Shown piece after piece: positions 46,492 through 56,390 of a stretch of 64,000 bases of DNA. Where the stretch lies: NCBI GenBank assembly GCA_026710965.1, contig JAPOQB010000272.1, forward strand, positions 1 through 64,000, in the 5' to 3' direction. Below the pieces are notes generated by a model that was not told the origin of the DNA, searched no databases, and worked only from the letters and a program-made list of their open reading frames with translations. The position numbers and the translations under genes are program-made. The stretch comes from Deltaproteobacteria bacterium. GTDB taxonomy: Bacteria > Desulfobacterota > Binatia > UBA9968 > JAJDTQ01. Positions within the stretch are counted from its first letter, which is position 1; each line of letters starts with the position of its first letter.

Positions 46492-47376
46492 TCACGCCAG
46501 CTCAGCTGATGCCTGCTCCAGCCGCGCCCGGTCGGGCTGGCGGTTGAAGTCCGGCGGCTCTACCGAACCCCGATAGTCCGGGATCAGCGGACCGATCTTG
46601 TCGAGCGCCTCCGCCGGCCACCCGGCGTGCTGGTGGTGGAACGCGTCGTGGATCCAGCTCTGCGTCGCTTCCTGCAGGTCTTCAAACAGCGGGTGGAACC
46701 AGATCGTGATCACCGTCCGGTACTCGCCGGTGGTGTTGGCGTGGGTGGCGTGGAACGTCCGGGCGTCGCCCACCACCAGGTCTCCCGCCCTGACCGGCAC
46801 GTCCACCTCGCCCGGGTAGTCGGCGAAGCGCGGGTCGTGCTCGTCCTCCATCCGGTTGATGTCCCTGGTGTGCGCGGTCCCCATCTCGTGCAGCTCATGC
46901 CACCGGCGGTGGCTGCCGGGCAGCAGCCGCAGGCAGCCGTTCTCGCGCGAGGTGTCGTCCAGGTAGTACATCAGGAAGATCATCGGCGAGTAGTCGCTGT
47001 AGGCGCGCGGGTCGTCCCACCACATGCAGTCCTGGTGCCAGTACAGCCGCGGGCTCGGCCCCGGCTTGCTGATGATCACCGCCTTCCAGAACCTGCTGCC
47101 GCCAAACCCCATCGCCTCCAGCGCCGCCAGCGCCTTCGGGTTGCCGACACACTCCGCCAGCCCCGGATGGTCATTCGAGTTGATCAGCGTCCCCGGCGAC
47201 CGCGTCGCCTCAAGCTGCTCCTCCGACAGCCCGCGCACCGCCGTCATGGCCACTTCGCGCGTGTGCCGAAGCGTGCCCGCGTCGAGCATACCCTCAAGGA
47301 CGCAATAGCCCTCACCAATCAGCTGCCGCGCCTTCAGTCCGAGGTCGAGGGCGGCCGGGGCGATGTCGGTACTCAT
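46492..47376 (-). CDS. phytanoyl-CoA dioxygenase family protein (PhyH 4)
   Basis: A 294-residue PhyH oxygenase. The iron site is HQD in RLYWHQDCMWWDDPR and the distal His in GDARTFHATHANTTGEYR. This is the fourth PhyH gene in the window and the most divergent from the others by eye. It is not in an obvious operon. Confidence 0.85.
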   Translation of the reverse strand: MSTDIAPAALDLGLKARQLIGEGYCVLEGMLDAGTLRHTREVAMTAVRGLSEEQLEATRSPGTLINSNDHPGLAECVGNPKALAALEAMGFGGSRFWKAVIISKPGPSPRLYWHQDCMWWDDPRAYSDYSPMIFLMYYLDDTSRENGCLRLLPGSHRRWHELHEMGTAHTRDINRMEDEHDPRFADYPGEVDVPVRAGDLVVGDARTFHATHANTTGEYRTVITIWFHPLFEDLQEATQSWIHDAFHHQHAGWPAEALDKIGPLIPDYRGSVEPPDFNRQPDRARLEQASAELA

Positions 47377-47413
47377 GCCGCCATGTTACTGGTACGGGCC
47401 CCCAGCGTCGCCG

Positions 47414-47440
47414 CCCCATCCGACCCATCCGACCCATCAA
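47414..47440. repeat. short 9-bp tandem repeat
   Basis: Three copies of a nonamer of the form CCCATCCGA (the last degenerate), in the intergenic stretch upstream of the PhyH 4 gene. It is similar in unit length and C-richness to the repeat inside the permease gene at 2519-2577. Confidence 0.6.
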
Positions 47441-47578
47441 GCGAACCTGCCGGTCGGCTGTCCGTCGGCGCATCGCCCGCGTACCGCTCAGCGGCGGATG
47501 TGCCGATGCGCCCACCAAGGAGTTGCTTGAACGGGTTCGCAGCGGTCATCATGAAGCACCAATGGCGAGCCATACGCG

Positions 47579-47824
47579 GTGAAGCATGAGATCATCATCT
47601 ACTGGAGCGTGGACGACAACGCGTTCATCGCCGAAGTCCCTGCACTGCCCGGCTGCGCCGCCGACGGCAGCACCTACCAGGAAGCTCTCGACAACGTACA
47701 GGTCGTCATCCGGGAGTGGATCGAGACCGCCAACGAACTCGGTAGAACGCCCCCCGAGCCAAAGAAGGCCGGCAGGACACCGACAAGGGATCGAGACATG
47801 CAAGGCACGTCTTCGGGCACTTGA
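47579..47824 (+). CDS. HicB-like antitoxin domain protein, orphan
   Basis: An 81-residue protein reading MKHEIIIYWSVDDNAFIAEV and LPGCAADGSTYQEALDNVQ, the HicB antitoxin N-terminal fold; the end lacks the usual DNA-binding helix. GTG start. HicA normally lies immediately upstream or downstream, but none is visible in the 200 bp before or 70 bp after. It may be a solitary antitoxin or a relic. Confidence 0.75.
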   Translation: MKHEIIIYWSVDDNAFIAEVPALPGCAADGSTYQEALDNVQVVIREWIETANELGRTPPEPKKAGRTPTRDRDMQGTSSGT

Positions 47825-47894
47825 CCAACTCAGGTGACGCTGGACGCTGGGAATTCAGATGACACCATGTTTACGCACCCGGTTTCTGGTGTGG

Positions 47895-50865
47895 TCAACC
47901 AGCGGCCAACGGGAAGCCTTGTTGTTGCTGCGTGAGGTAATGCCCGAAGACCAGCTCCGACTTCTTGGTGACCTCGTCCTCGGAGTACGATTCGGGTAAG
48001 CCCGTTTTGTCGCTGTAGAGAAAGTCGCGGATGGTTTGTTTCACTTGGTCACGCGTTGCCTGCTTCTGGTTCCAGTCGCGGATGCGGGTCAGTTGGTGGC
48101 GCAGTGTTGCGTAGAGGTCGACTGCGACCTGCTTGATACGGTCGATGTCTGCCGGTGTAAGGTCTTTCTTCTTGAGGAGATCGAACAAAGTCAGCGTCGG
48201 CTCGTCGAGGCCCTCCCGGAGAGCACGCTCCTGTTCATCGTCGAGCTTGGAGACGAACTTGAGCAGCGCCTCGAACGTCTTCTCGATCGTCACGCGGTCC
48301 TTCTCGCGATTGTAGTCGGCGACCAGTTGCTCGAAGTGCTGCTGGAAGTCGGTGCGCAGTGGGTTTTGCTCAAGCATCCGGGCAAGCCGCTTGTCGACGG
48401 CGGCCATCAGATTCTGTACGTGCGTGTTCTGTGTCGGGCTGCGGGCGAACTCCTGGCGCAGACGTTCGAAGTCGATGGCCGATATATCATATGGCGTCGA
48501 TGATTCCCGAATCTGTCCCGTGCCAGCGGGTGCTATGTATTCCCCGACGATGTCGTGCAGCTCGCGGATGATCTGGGAGATGTCGGCGTTGTCGCGGTCC
48601 GCCTGTAGGCTCTTGTAGACGATGTCGATCGCGTCATAGGCGCTGCGGAAGACATGGACCTCCTTCAGGGTCAGGCTTGCCCTGAACTTTCGGAACACGA
48701 TACGGGCCATGATCTCGAAGCGTTTCCGCGTCTCGTCGTTCTCGTTGACCACCTCCTTGGCGGCGGCAATGGCAGCGTTGCGCTCGAATCCGTCCTTCTC
48801 AATGATCTCCTCGAGCCGAAACGCCTTTGTGGCGAGGAACTCCCGCACCGAATCGATGGCCTCGGCCAGTTCGTCGAGCAACTCCTCATGGGGTTTCGCG
48901 GGAAGATCCTCCCCTCCCCCGTCGTCCGCTCCCGTGTGGCCAGCGAAGGTCGCAAGCGCGCGCCGGAGGTTCTTCAGGATGCCGCAGTAGTCGACAATGA
49001 GGCCGTTGTTCTTGCCTTCGTGCACGCGGTTCGCCCTTGCGATGGCCTGCATCAGGGTGTGCGCCTTGAGCGGCTTGTCGAGGTAAAGGGTGGCGAGGCT
49101 CTTGACGTCGAACCCGGTGAGCCACATCGCGCAGACGATGGCGACCCGGAACGGGTGGCCGTCCTTCTTGAAGCGCGATCACGCCAGTGTTTCCCGATCA
49201 GGCCGTGCATCCTGACGGCGGTGATCTTGTCGATGGCGATCAACATCGCCTTGCCGCTGTCCCACGCCGTGGTGTAGTGCGAGACGAAGTCCCGGGCGAC
49301 GGCGTCGAGGCGATCGGGGGCGGTGATGATGTGGTAGTCGCGCTTCAGTTCCCGTTCGAGCCGCTGCTCCACGTCGACGTCATCGGCTTCGAACTCGTCG
49401 AGCTTCTCCGCGATCCGCTCGTTCAGGCCGTCGGTGGCGACGCCAAGCTTTTCGCCACGCGCATCGTAGTAGAGAGGCACGGTGGGGCCGTCCTCCACCG
49501 CCCGCTGGAACCCGTAACGCGAGCCGTAGTCGCCGAACACCCGCCGGGTGAGTTCGTCCTCCTTCATCAGCGGGGTGCCCGTGAACGCGATGTAGAGGGC
49601 GTTGGGAAGGGCGTTGCGCTGGTTCAGCGCCATCCGTCCGTACTGGGTACGGTGCGCCTCGTCCACGATGACGATAATGTCGTCGCGCTCGGAGTAGGGC
49701 TCGCCGGGCACAACGTCCTGGTTGAATTTCTGAATCAGCGAGAAGACGTATGCCTTGTGCTCGCCGAGCAACCGCTTGAGGTGCCGGCCGCTCCCGGCCC
49801 GCACCTCCTCCTGCTCGCCGACGACACCGCAGCCGGCGTAGGTCCGGTAGATCTGGTTGTCCAGATCTACCGGTCGCACAGCACCAGGAAGGTGAAGTTG
49901 CCGCCGAGCTTGCGGTGCACCTTGCGGCTGAAGAACACCATGGAATAGGACTTGCCGGCCCCCTGCGTGTGCCAGAAGACGTCCAGCCTGCCGTCCGCGG
50001 TCTGCCGTTCCTCCACGGCGCGCACCGCTCGGGTCACGCCGAGGTACTGCTGGTTCTGAACGACCACCTTGACGAGCCTCTCGCCACTGTCGTCGAACAG
50101 GACGTAGTTCTCGAACAGGTCGAGGAAATTTGCCTTGGTGCATACCCCCTTGAGCAGCGTCTCCATGTCCACGACACCGGGTTCGTCTTCGTCGAGGCGC
50201 TTCCACTCGCGGAAGTACTCGAAGGGCGCCGAGTAGCTGCCGATGCGGGCGTCCACGCCGTTGCCGAGCACCGCGAACGCATTGTGATGAAACACGTGGG
50301 GGATGGTGTCCCGGTAGTCGTCGAGGTTTTCTTCGTAGGCGTGGCGAACGTTGCGGTGGATGCTCTTCAGTTCCATGAACAGCAGCGGAATGCCGTTCAC
50401 GAAGCCCACCAGGTCGGCGCGGCGGCGGTAGAGCGGCCCCTTGATCCACAACTCACGCACCACGAGGAAATGGTTGTTCTCCGGATCGTCGAAGTCGAAC
50501 ACGCGCAGGGTACGCGTCTCCATACCGCCGCGCAGGTCCCGATACGTGACCTTCACGCCGTTGCGCAGGAGACCATATTTCTCGTGGTTGGCCTGCAGCG
50601 TGGACTGAGCCGCGCTCACTTCGACGATGGCGCGGATGGCGTTGTCGTAGGCCTCGGCAGGCAGGCCCGGATTGTTGACCTCCAGCGCTTGCCGAAGGTA
50701 GCGCGCAAGCACCACCTCTTCCTCGCGCGTCCGACCCAGCGTCCCATCCGGCCCGAAGGTCTCGCTGTTGTAGGCGTAGACGGACTGCCAGCCGAGCCGT
50801 TCCTCCAGGTACTCGGCGGTGGTTTGCTGGACGAGGGTGTCTTCGCTATAGAGCGCCGGGCTCAT
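47895..50865 (-). pseudogene. hsdR: type I restriction enzyme R subunit, broken
   Basis: The motor/nuclease subunit of a type I restriction system. The ATG at 50865 (MSPALYSEDTLVQQTTAEYL) follows GGAGG. The nuclease motif is in RADLVGF and LLFMELKSI, Walker A in HTQGAGKSYSM and the DEAH box in IVIVDEAHRTQYG. The frame breaks twice: near 49872 a single missing base separates VLCDR from DLDNQIYRTY, and near 49175-49190 the text jumps from YHII...GKHWRD to KKDGHPFRVAIVCAMWLTGFD, where about 90 residues usual for the family are absent. The third segment then runs cleanly to 47895. The enzyme cannot be full length unless the assembly is wrong. Confidence 0.85.
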
Positions 50866-50956
50866 CGGGCCTCCATCGTCCACACCGGGAGCCTCGGACC
50901 GCTTCGGAGTCACCACGACTACGCCATCGCCCGCCATGCCGAGCGTAGTCGTGCGA

Positions 50957-51834
50957 TCAGATCAGTCGTCTTGGCGAAATCGCGCACCGCAAGGTCGAAT
51001 CCCGACGCTGGTTCAGCAAGTAATTCCTGCCAAATACAACACATGCACGACCTACATTGCCTGTTAAAGATAATTGTATATCTCCAGTTTCGAGAGCGCA
51101 ATGCTTCTTCATTTCCTCTGGTAAGAGATTAGTCTTTGATGGGCACTCGGGAACGAACTGAGCATCATGAACGTTCTTGATGGTGACAATTCCATACTTC
51201 CCATCCTGCTCGTACGTTTTGCTCTTGAACGCGAATCCTCCAAGAAAACTGAACAAATCAGCATAAGCCTTTCTCTCCCATCCCTCCGGAACACCATCGA
51301 TGATCCTCGTGCTCTCATGGCCGGGAAAGCCGAGCCGGACGAACCACTCCCGGTATAGTTCGCCCGCCGCTTGTTCCAGCAGTACAATTCTCCGCCGGTT
51401 GTTTTCGATCAGGTCGTCGTAGGCGGACAGGATATGAGTGATGCGTTCCTGGCAGGATCGATCTGGAACGCGCACGTTCAACCTATGCAGAACATTGCGA
51501 TCAACGCCAGGCACTGCTGCTTTGTCGATCCTGTAGTCGCAAATAGCGTCCTTCAAGAAATATGAGACGAACTGAGGGTCATTCCCCTTGAAGTCGGTTA
51601 CGTAGAGTGCCGTGTTGAGAGGCCAATATGAGCGCCGCAAGAAAAGACCTCGCCAAGCGTGCCATATCGACCGGTTACGACACCCGGCGCATCGGACTTG
51701 GACGCGTTGTGGAACCCGGTAACGCCGGAGGAGGAGACAATCGGAACCTCTCCATCCTGCCGACTATGCGTAGGGAGATCGTGACCACGCTTTAGGGTCA
51801 TGACATCGCCAAGCGTGCAATTCGTCCATGTCAT
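50957..51834 (-). pseudogene. hsdS: type I restriction specificity subunit, broken
   Basis: The DNA-recognition subunit. It starts at 51834 (MTWTNCTLGDVMTLKRGHDL), the first target-recognition domain. A one-base shift near 51640, at a run of four T (minus strand), separates GRYGTLGEVF from the expected WPLNTALYVTDFKGN. The central conserved region (LSAYDDLIENNRRRIVLLEQ) and the start of the second recognition domain follow (LTGNVGRACVVFGRNYLLNQ), but the protein ends about 13 residues later. Most of the second recognition domain and the distal conserved helix are absent. Confidence 0.85.
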
Positions 51835-51897
51835 GTGCTAATCTGCCAACTGTAAGAGATCGCCGGCGGCCGTCCTACTGCTTGTCCCACCAATTCT

Positions 51898-52963
51898 TCA
51901 GGTTCTCTCGTCCGCATCACTGAGCTCCGCCTCGATCTCCTCGATGGTCGGCATGGTGCCCTTGAGGTCGTTGGGAAGGACCTCGACCAAGCGCGTTTCC
52001 CAGTCCGCGACACCGAGGGGCTTGGCGAGGTCGCGTAGGGCGTACTCGACAACCATCCGGTCCTTGCCCTTGCACAGCAGCAGGCCGATGGTGGGCGCGT
52101 CGTCGGGGTGGCGCATCAGGTCGTCCACGGCGGAGAGGTACAGGTTCATCTGGCCGACGAAGGAGGGGCTGAACGGGACTGCCTTGAGCTCGACTACGAC
52201 GTAACGGCGGAGTTGAAGGTGGTAGAACAGCAGGTCCACGCGAAAGTCGCTGTCGCCGACCTCCAGGAGCACCTGCCGGCCGACGAAGGAGAATCCGGCA
52301 CCCATCTCCAGCAGGAACCGCTGGATGTGGTCCACGAGACCCTGTTCGAGCTCCCGTTCCGTACGCGGTTTGGCAGTGCCGAGGAAGTCGAACAGGTACG
52401 GGTCCTTGAATGCCTGCGTGGCCAGATCGGAGTCGGGCGGCGGCATTGTCCGGGGGAAGTTGGTGACGGCGCCGCCCTGGCGCTCGTACAGGCGCGCGCG
52501 GATCTGTAGCTCAAGTATCTCCCGGCTCCAGCCCTGCTCGATGGCCTTGCGGGCGTACCAGATGCGCGTCTCGGGGAGGTCCAATTTGTGCAACAGGGCC
52601 AGATTGCTGCGCCAGGGTATTTGTGCAACGGTGCGTTGCACGATTTCGCGCTCGGGCCATGCTGCGGCGAAGGCGCGCATGTACTTGAGGTTGCGGGGCG
52701 AGAATCCGCGCATGTCCGTAAACGCCTGCCGGAGGTCGTGCGATGGTCCCGGCGCCCCAGCCTTCCCGCTCTTGGCGGGCGAGAATCGCCTTGCCGATAT
52801 CCCAGTACAGCAACACCATCGCCTCGTTGGCCGCCAGCACGACACGCCCGCGCTCGGTGCGGACGCGCTCCTTGATCTCACCGAGCAGCGCAGCGTAATC
52901 AGCAGGCAACGCTGCTTTTCCCGGCGGTGCCGGGATCGACGCGCCGGTGCGCCGACGTCCCAT
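51898..52963 (-). pseudogene. DUF1016 (YhcG-type) PD-(D/E)XK nuclease, frameshifted
   Basis: A DUF1016 family protein, often found inside type I restriction loci. The N-terminal half starts at 52963 and contains YAALLGEIKERVRTERG through YWDIGKAILARQEREGWG. The frame then shifts near 52740, apparently through loss of about 11 bases, and the rest continues as HDLRQAFTDMRGFSPRNLKY to the end at 51898. The C-terminal nuclease motif DFRVDLLFYHLQLRRYVVVE with ELK is intact. The start lies 15 nt after the hsdM stop. Confidence 0.82.
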
Positions 52964-52977
52964 GGTCTTGCGCTCTT

Positions 52978-54318
52978 TCACAGCCCCAGCGCCTCGAAGT
53001 TCCGCTTGATGGTCGCCGCCAGTTGGACAGACTCCGCGTTGAGCACGTCGAGTTCCGAGTGGATGTCCCGCATCGTCTGGGCGAAGTCGAAGTTCTCGTC
53101 TTCTTCCTCCGGCGCGACACCGACGTAGCGCCCCGGTGTCAGGCTCCAATCGTTGCCGGCCAATTCGTCGTGGCCGACCAGCTTCACGAGCCCTTCGACA
53201 TCGCGCAGGGCCGCGTCCGGAAACCGCTCCTGAAGCCAGCGTGCCTGCAGCCAGAAGTAGCGCGGCGCTCTGAGATGCTCGACCGCGCCGTCGCGCGCTT
53301 CGCCGACCGCTTTGAGCGGGCTGCCGCGGCCGTTCCGGCGCCCCTCGGTCACGCGCGACAGTAAGCGGTGGAGGTGATCGGCCTGACGGATCAGGTCGCG
53401 CCCTGCTTCTGCCACGGGCTGGGCCTGGGCGGCGAACGCCGTGAGCCCGGCGTTGTCGCGGCGGGCCGAATCCCATGCGGCGCGGAGTTCGCCCGCCGCC
53501 GACTCGAAGGCGTCGAGGTCGTGGGCGAATGACTCCCGCGCGTTGTCGAACTCCGTCAGGTTCTGTGCGCGGTCGTCGAAAAGCTCGCCATCGGCACACG
53601 CCGCGGCAGCATCGGCAAGCGCGTCAGCCAGGCGGCGAACGGGCGGTGCGGCGTTGCCGGCTGCGTCGACCATGCTGTCGAGGTGCTCGGCCACGAGGGC
53701 GAGGAAGCGGTCGCCCTGGCCCCTATAGAGCCAGACGATGGCCGCCAAGTTCTTCTGCTGCTCCGGCGTGAAGTCGTAGATCTTGCGCGTTACCTTCCGG
53801 TGGACGTTGCGCGCGTCGATCATCAGCAACTTCCCCTGCCGCTCGGCGGGTTTGGCCTTGTCGAGGAACCACAGCTCGCACGGCACCGTGCGCGTGTAGA
53901 AGAATCCGGAACGGATCGCCATCATCACGTCCAGGTGTCCGGCCTCGATCAGCTTGCGGCGCATTTTCGCTTCCTCGCCGCCCGCCGACGACGCCTGCGA
54001 GGACATCACGAACCCGGCCCGGCCGCAGTCGTTTAGGTAGCTGTCGAAGTAGGAAATCCACAGGTAGTTGCCGTTGGAGACCTTGCCCTTCTTGTTCACG
54101 CCAGGCAGGGCATACGGCAGGCGCGGGTCGTTCTTCACTTTCTCCGCGTCCACCTCGTCGACGTTGAACGGTGGATTGGCCATGACGAAGTCGCACTTGC
54201 CGAACAGTTCGTGCGGATCCGGCAGGAAGTACTCGTTGCTGGCGAAGTTGGAGTTGGCCCGTAGGTTGTCCGCGCTCGACCAGAGCCGTTTCTCGATCTC
54301 GCCGATGTGTTCCAACAA
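52978..54318 (-). pseudogene. hsdM: type I restriction DNA methyltransferase, internal deletion
   Basis: The modification subunit, starting at a TTG at 54318 with AGGAG upstream. The true HsdM N-terminus is present (EIEKRLWSSADNLRANSNFA, then SNEYFLP), but at residue 33 it jumps in frame to DPHELFGKCDFVMANPPFN. The intervening 200 or so residues of the family, including the SAM-binding motif I, are missing. The catalytic NPPF motif therefore sits at residues 48-51. The rest of the C-terminal half continues normally to 52978. Without motif I methylation is not expected. Confidence 0.82.
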
Positions 54319-54763
54319 TGTGCTCCTGCTCAAGATTCCCGAGTCCGCCGATCGGCCGGTCCGAGACCGTGTCAGGCGTGATGACCGGATGGCGCGCGCG
54401 CTCGACGCAACAACCGGTAGTCCATTATGGCCCTGATCACCTGTCGCCGTCGCCCCCGAACTCGGTAGCGGTAGCATTGTTTTGGATAGGACCGAGATAT
54501 TGAGACGGTGCGAGGCAGACCCGCCACACCGACGGATGGCAAACAAGAATAAATCGCGAAAAAGATGCGTGCACCACTTGACGCGGTTTTCGGGGCGCGT
54601 ATCGGCTCACTACGGCGCGCGGCGGACCCTCCGACGCTCTGAAAACAGCTTGGCCTCCGTGGACGCGGCAGCGCCGCGCTGAGCGGCCTTCCGGGCGCTG
54701 TTTCGTCGCCTCCAAGGACTCGTTCGAGTCGTCTATTTTCAATCCCGTGATATACTTACGCAT
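54319..54763. other. gene-free stretch at accessory boundary
   Basis: About 445 bp between the hsdM start and the HNH fragment. I see only short unlikely frames, no clear promoter and no repeat beyond chance. It marks the junction between the decayed restriction locus and the run of truncated elements. Confidence 0.6.
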
Positions 54764-54979
54764 ATGCACGACACGCCCTTTCCCACCCCTTGGTCCACGG
54801 TCGCCGCGCTCCCCGACTACCTGCTCCTGTCGCAGACTTCGCAGCTTGCCCGCCACGAGCAGGCGCTGCAGGTCCTGGTGCTCGACCACCTGCGCGAGAT
54901 TGAAGTGCGCCGCCTCCACCTGCCCCGTGGGTACGGCAGCCTGTACGACTACGCCATCATTGAGCCTATTTGTAAATAA
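54764..54979 (+). pseudogene. HNH endonuclease N-terminal fragment
   Basis: A 71-codon frame whose second half (LVLDHLREIEVRRLHLPRGYG and SLYDYAI) matches the start of a family of HNH endonucleases that begin with a helix-rich domain of this form. The expected continuation and the HNH motif are absent. At about 54960 the text breaks into an AT-rich stretch with a stop, so this is a 3'-truncated gene. Confidence 0.55.
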
Positions 54980-55220
54980 TATAATGTTTTACGCGCTACA
55001 CGAATATCCCGTTATTGCTTTCGCAACCCCTTGGTGGTTTCCGAATATCCTTGACTCGCTTCGGTCTGGCGCCGGGACGCGCGCTGAGCCGGTCATCATG
55101 ACTGTTGAGACTGCGCCGACTGCGGCTGCCACGGCCGCGCCCACGTCCCTGACGTTCTACGCGACATAGGACACCGTCAACCGGTACCAAGCCGGCGTGC
55201 TGATGGGACAGATACCGTCC

Positions 55221-56385
55221 CTAAAGTGTCACGGCGAGGTTGCCCATGCTGCGAGCGTGTCCGGGTGCTCCTCCCCAAGCACACGCCGTCGGGCCTCAAA
55301 CACCCGCTCTTCGAGTTCCCGGGCACCAGCACGGTCGCCATGCGCCCTGAGCATCGCGGCGAGGTTGCCCATGCTCGTGAGTGTATCCGGGTGCTCCTCC
55401 CCAAGCACACGCCGTCGGGTCTCCAACACCCGCTCCTTGAGTTCCCGCGCGCCGACGTGGTCGCTTTGGTCACCGAGCGTCACCGCGAGGTTGCTCATGC
55501 TCGTGAGCGTGTCCGGGTGCTCCTCCCCAAGCACACGCCGTCGTACCTCCAACGCCCGCTCCTTGAGTTCCCGGGCCCCAGCATGGTCGCCCTGCGCCAA
55601 GAGGGCCACCGCGAGGTTGTTCATGCTCGTGAGCGTGTCCGGGTGCTCCTCCCCAAGCACACGCCGAACAGTCTCCAACACCCGCTCCTGGAGTTCCCGC
55701 GCGCCGGCATGGTCGCCCTGCGCCAAAAGCACCATAGCGAAGTTGCTCGTGCTCGTGAGAGTGTCCGGGTGCTCCTCCCCAAGCACACGCCGTCGGGCCT
55801 CCAACGCGCGCTCCGCGAGTTCCCGTGCATCCTTATGATTTCCCTTCTGACTCAGAAAGATAGCCACGCGACTCAGCAACCGAGCAAACTCGTAAGTATC
55901 GATATGGTAAGCCTCATGGACCCGACCAAGTTGAGTAACGTGCTCTACTAGAGCCTCGTAACGCGGCCAGTCATGTGGGCAATAGGGGTCATCCGGACAA
56001 ACATTATCAAGCATCCTATAGAAAGCCATGCGGTCTTCAGCCGCTGCAATTCGTGTGCGTACTACCTGTTGAGTCAAGCGGTGAAATAACAACGCATGTC
56101 CGCCATCATACGACCTAATCAGAATGCGCTTGGCCAATCCATAGCGACGTAATTCTCCCACGACATGGTTCCACTTCAAGCCGTCGCCCACCGTCTCCAT
56201 AAACATACTCGGAAGCTGGTTACCAGCTTCGCGAAACATCCATTCCGGTATCGGTTCCGAAGCCGCAAATGCACAAATGCGCAGCACTAACCGGGATCGC
56301 TCAGAGACCTTATCGAATGCCAGCGACAATGTCATAGCCAACGAAGGTTCGTAGTCAGCCTTCCGACCAACGATACGAGAGGACG
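55221..56385 (-). pseudogene. STAND/NB-ARC-type protein with TPR repeats, 5'-truncated
   Basis: The visible protein starts inside the winged-helix part that follows an NB-ARC-type ATPase (MTLSLAFDKVSERSRLVLRI) and continues into five to six tetratricopeptide repeats of 42 residues containing RRVLGEEHPDTLTSM and NNLAVALLAQGDHAGARELK. The ATPase part itself is missing: the text meets IS256-type sequence at about 56385. Near 55250 a one-base shift separates the last repeat from its natural ending. Proteins of this architecture are signal-sensing or defence-related ATPases; this copy is broken at both ends. Confidence 0.75.
55229..55850 (-). repeat. 126-bp tandem repeats coding TPR units
   Basis: Five near-identical 126-bp units (about 55256, 55382, 55508, 55634 and 55760 onward), each carrying GTGCTCCTCCCCAAGCACAC at the same place. 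They encode 42-residue TPR units. The high DNA identity between units shows recent amplification. Confidence 0.88.
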
Positions 56386-56390
56386 CAACC

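Noticed and set aside
50919-51101. Short minus-strand frame between hsdS and hsdR ending LIARLRSAWRAMA
   Set aside because: Looks protein-like for about 25 residues and may be the tail of a lost gene, but it is too short to support a call.
52511-53599. 362-codon minus-strand frame overlapping hsdM
   Set aside because: Only its 3' part is real (the N-terminal half of DUF1016). The upstream part is an out-of-frame shadow of hsdM.
55229-55850. Regular repeats that could be mistaken for a CRISPR array
   Set aside because: The units are 126 bp with no unique spacers and translate as TPR repeats.
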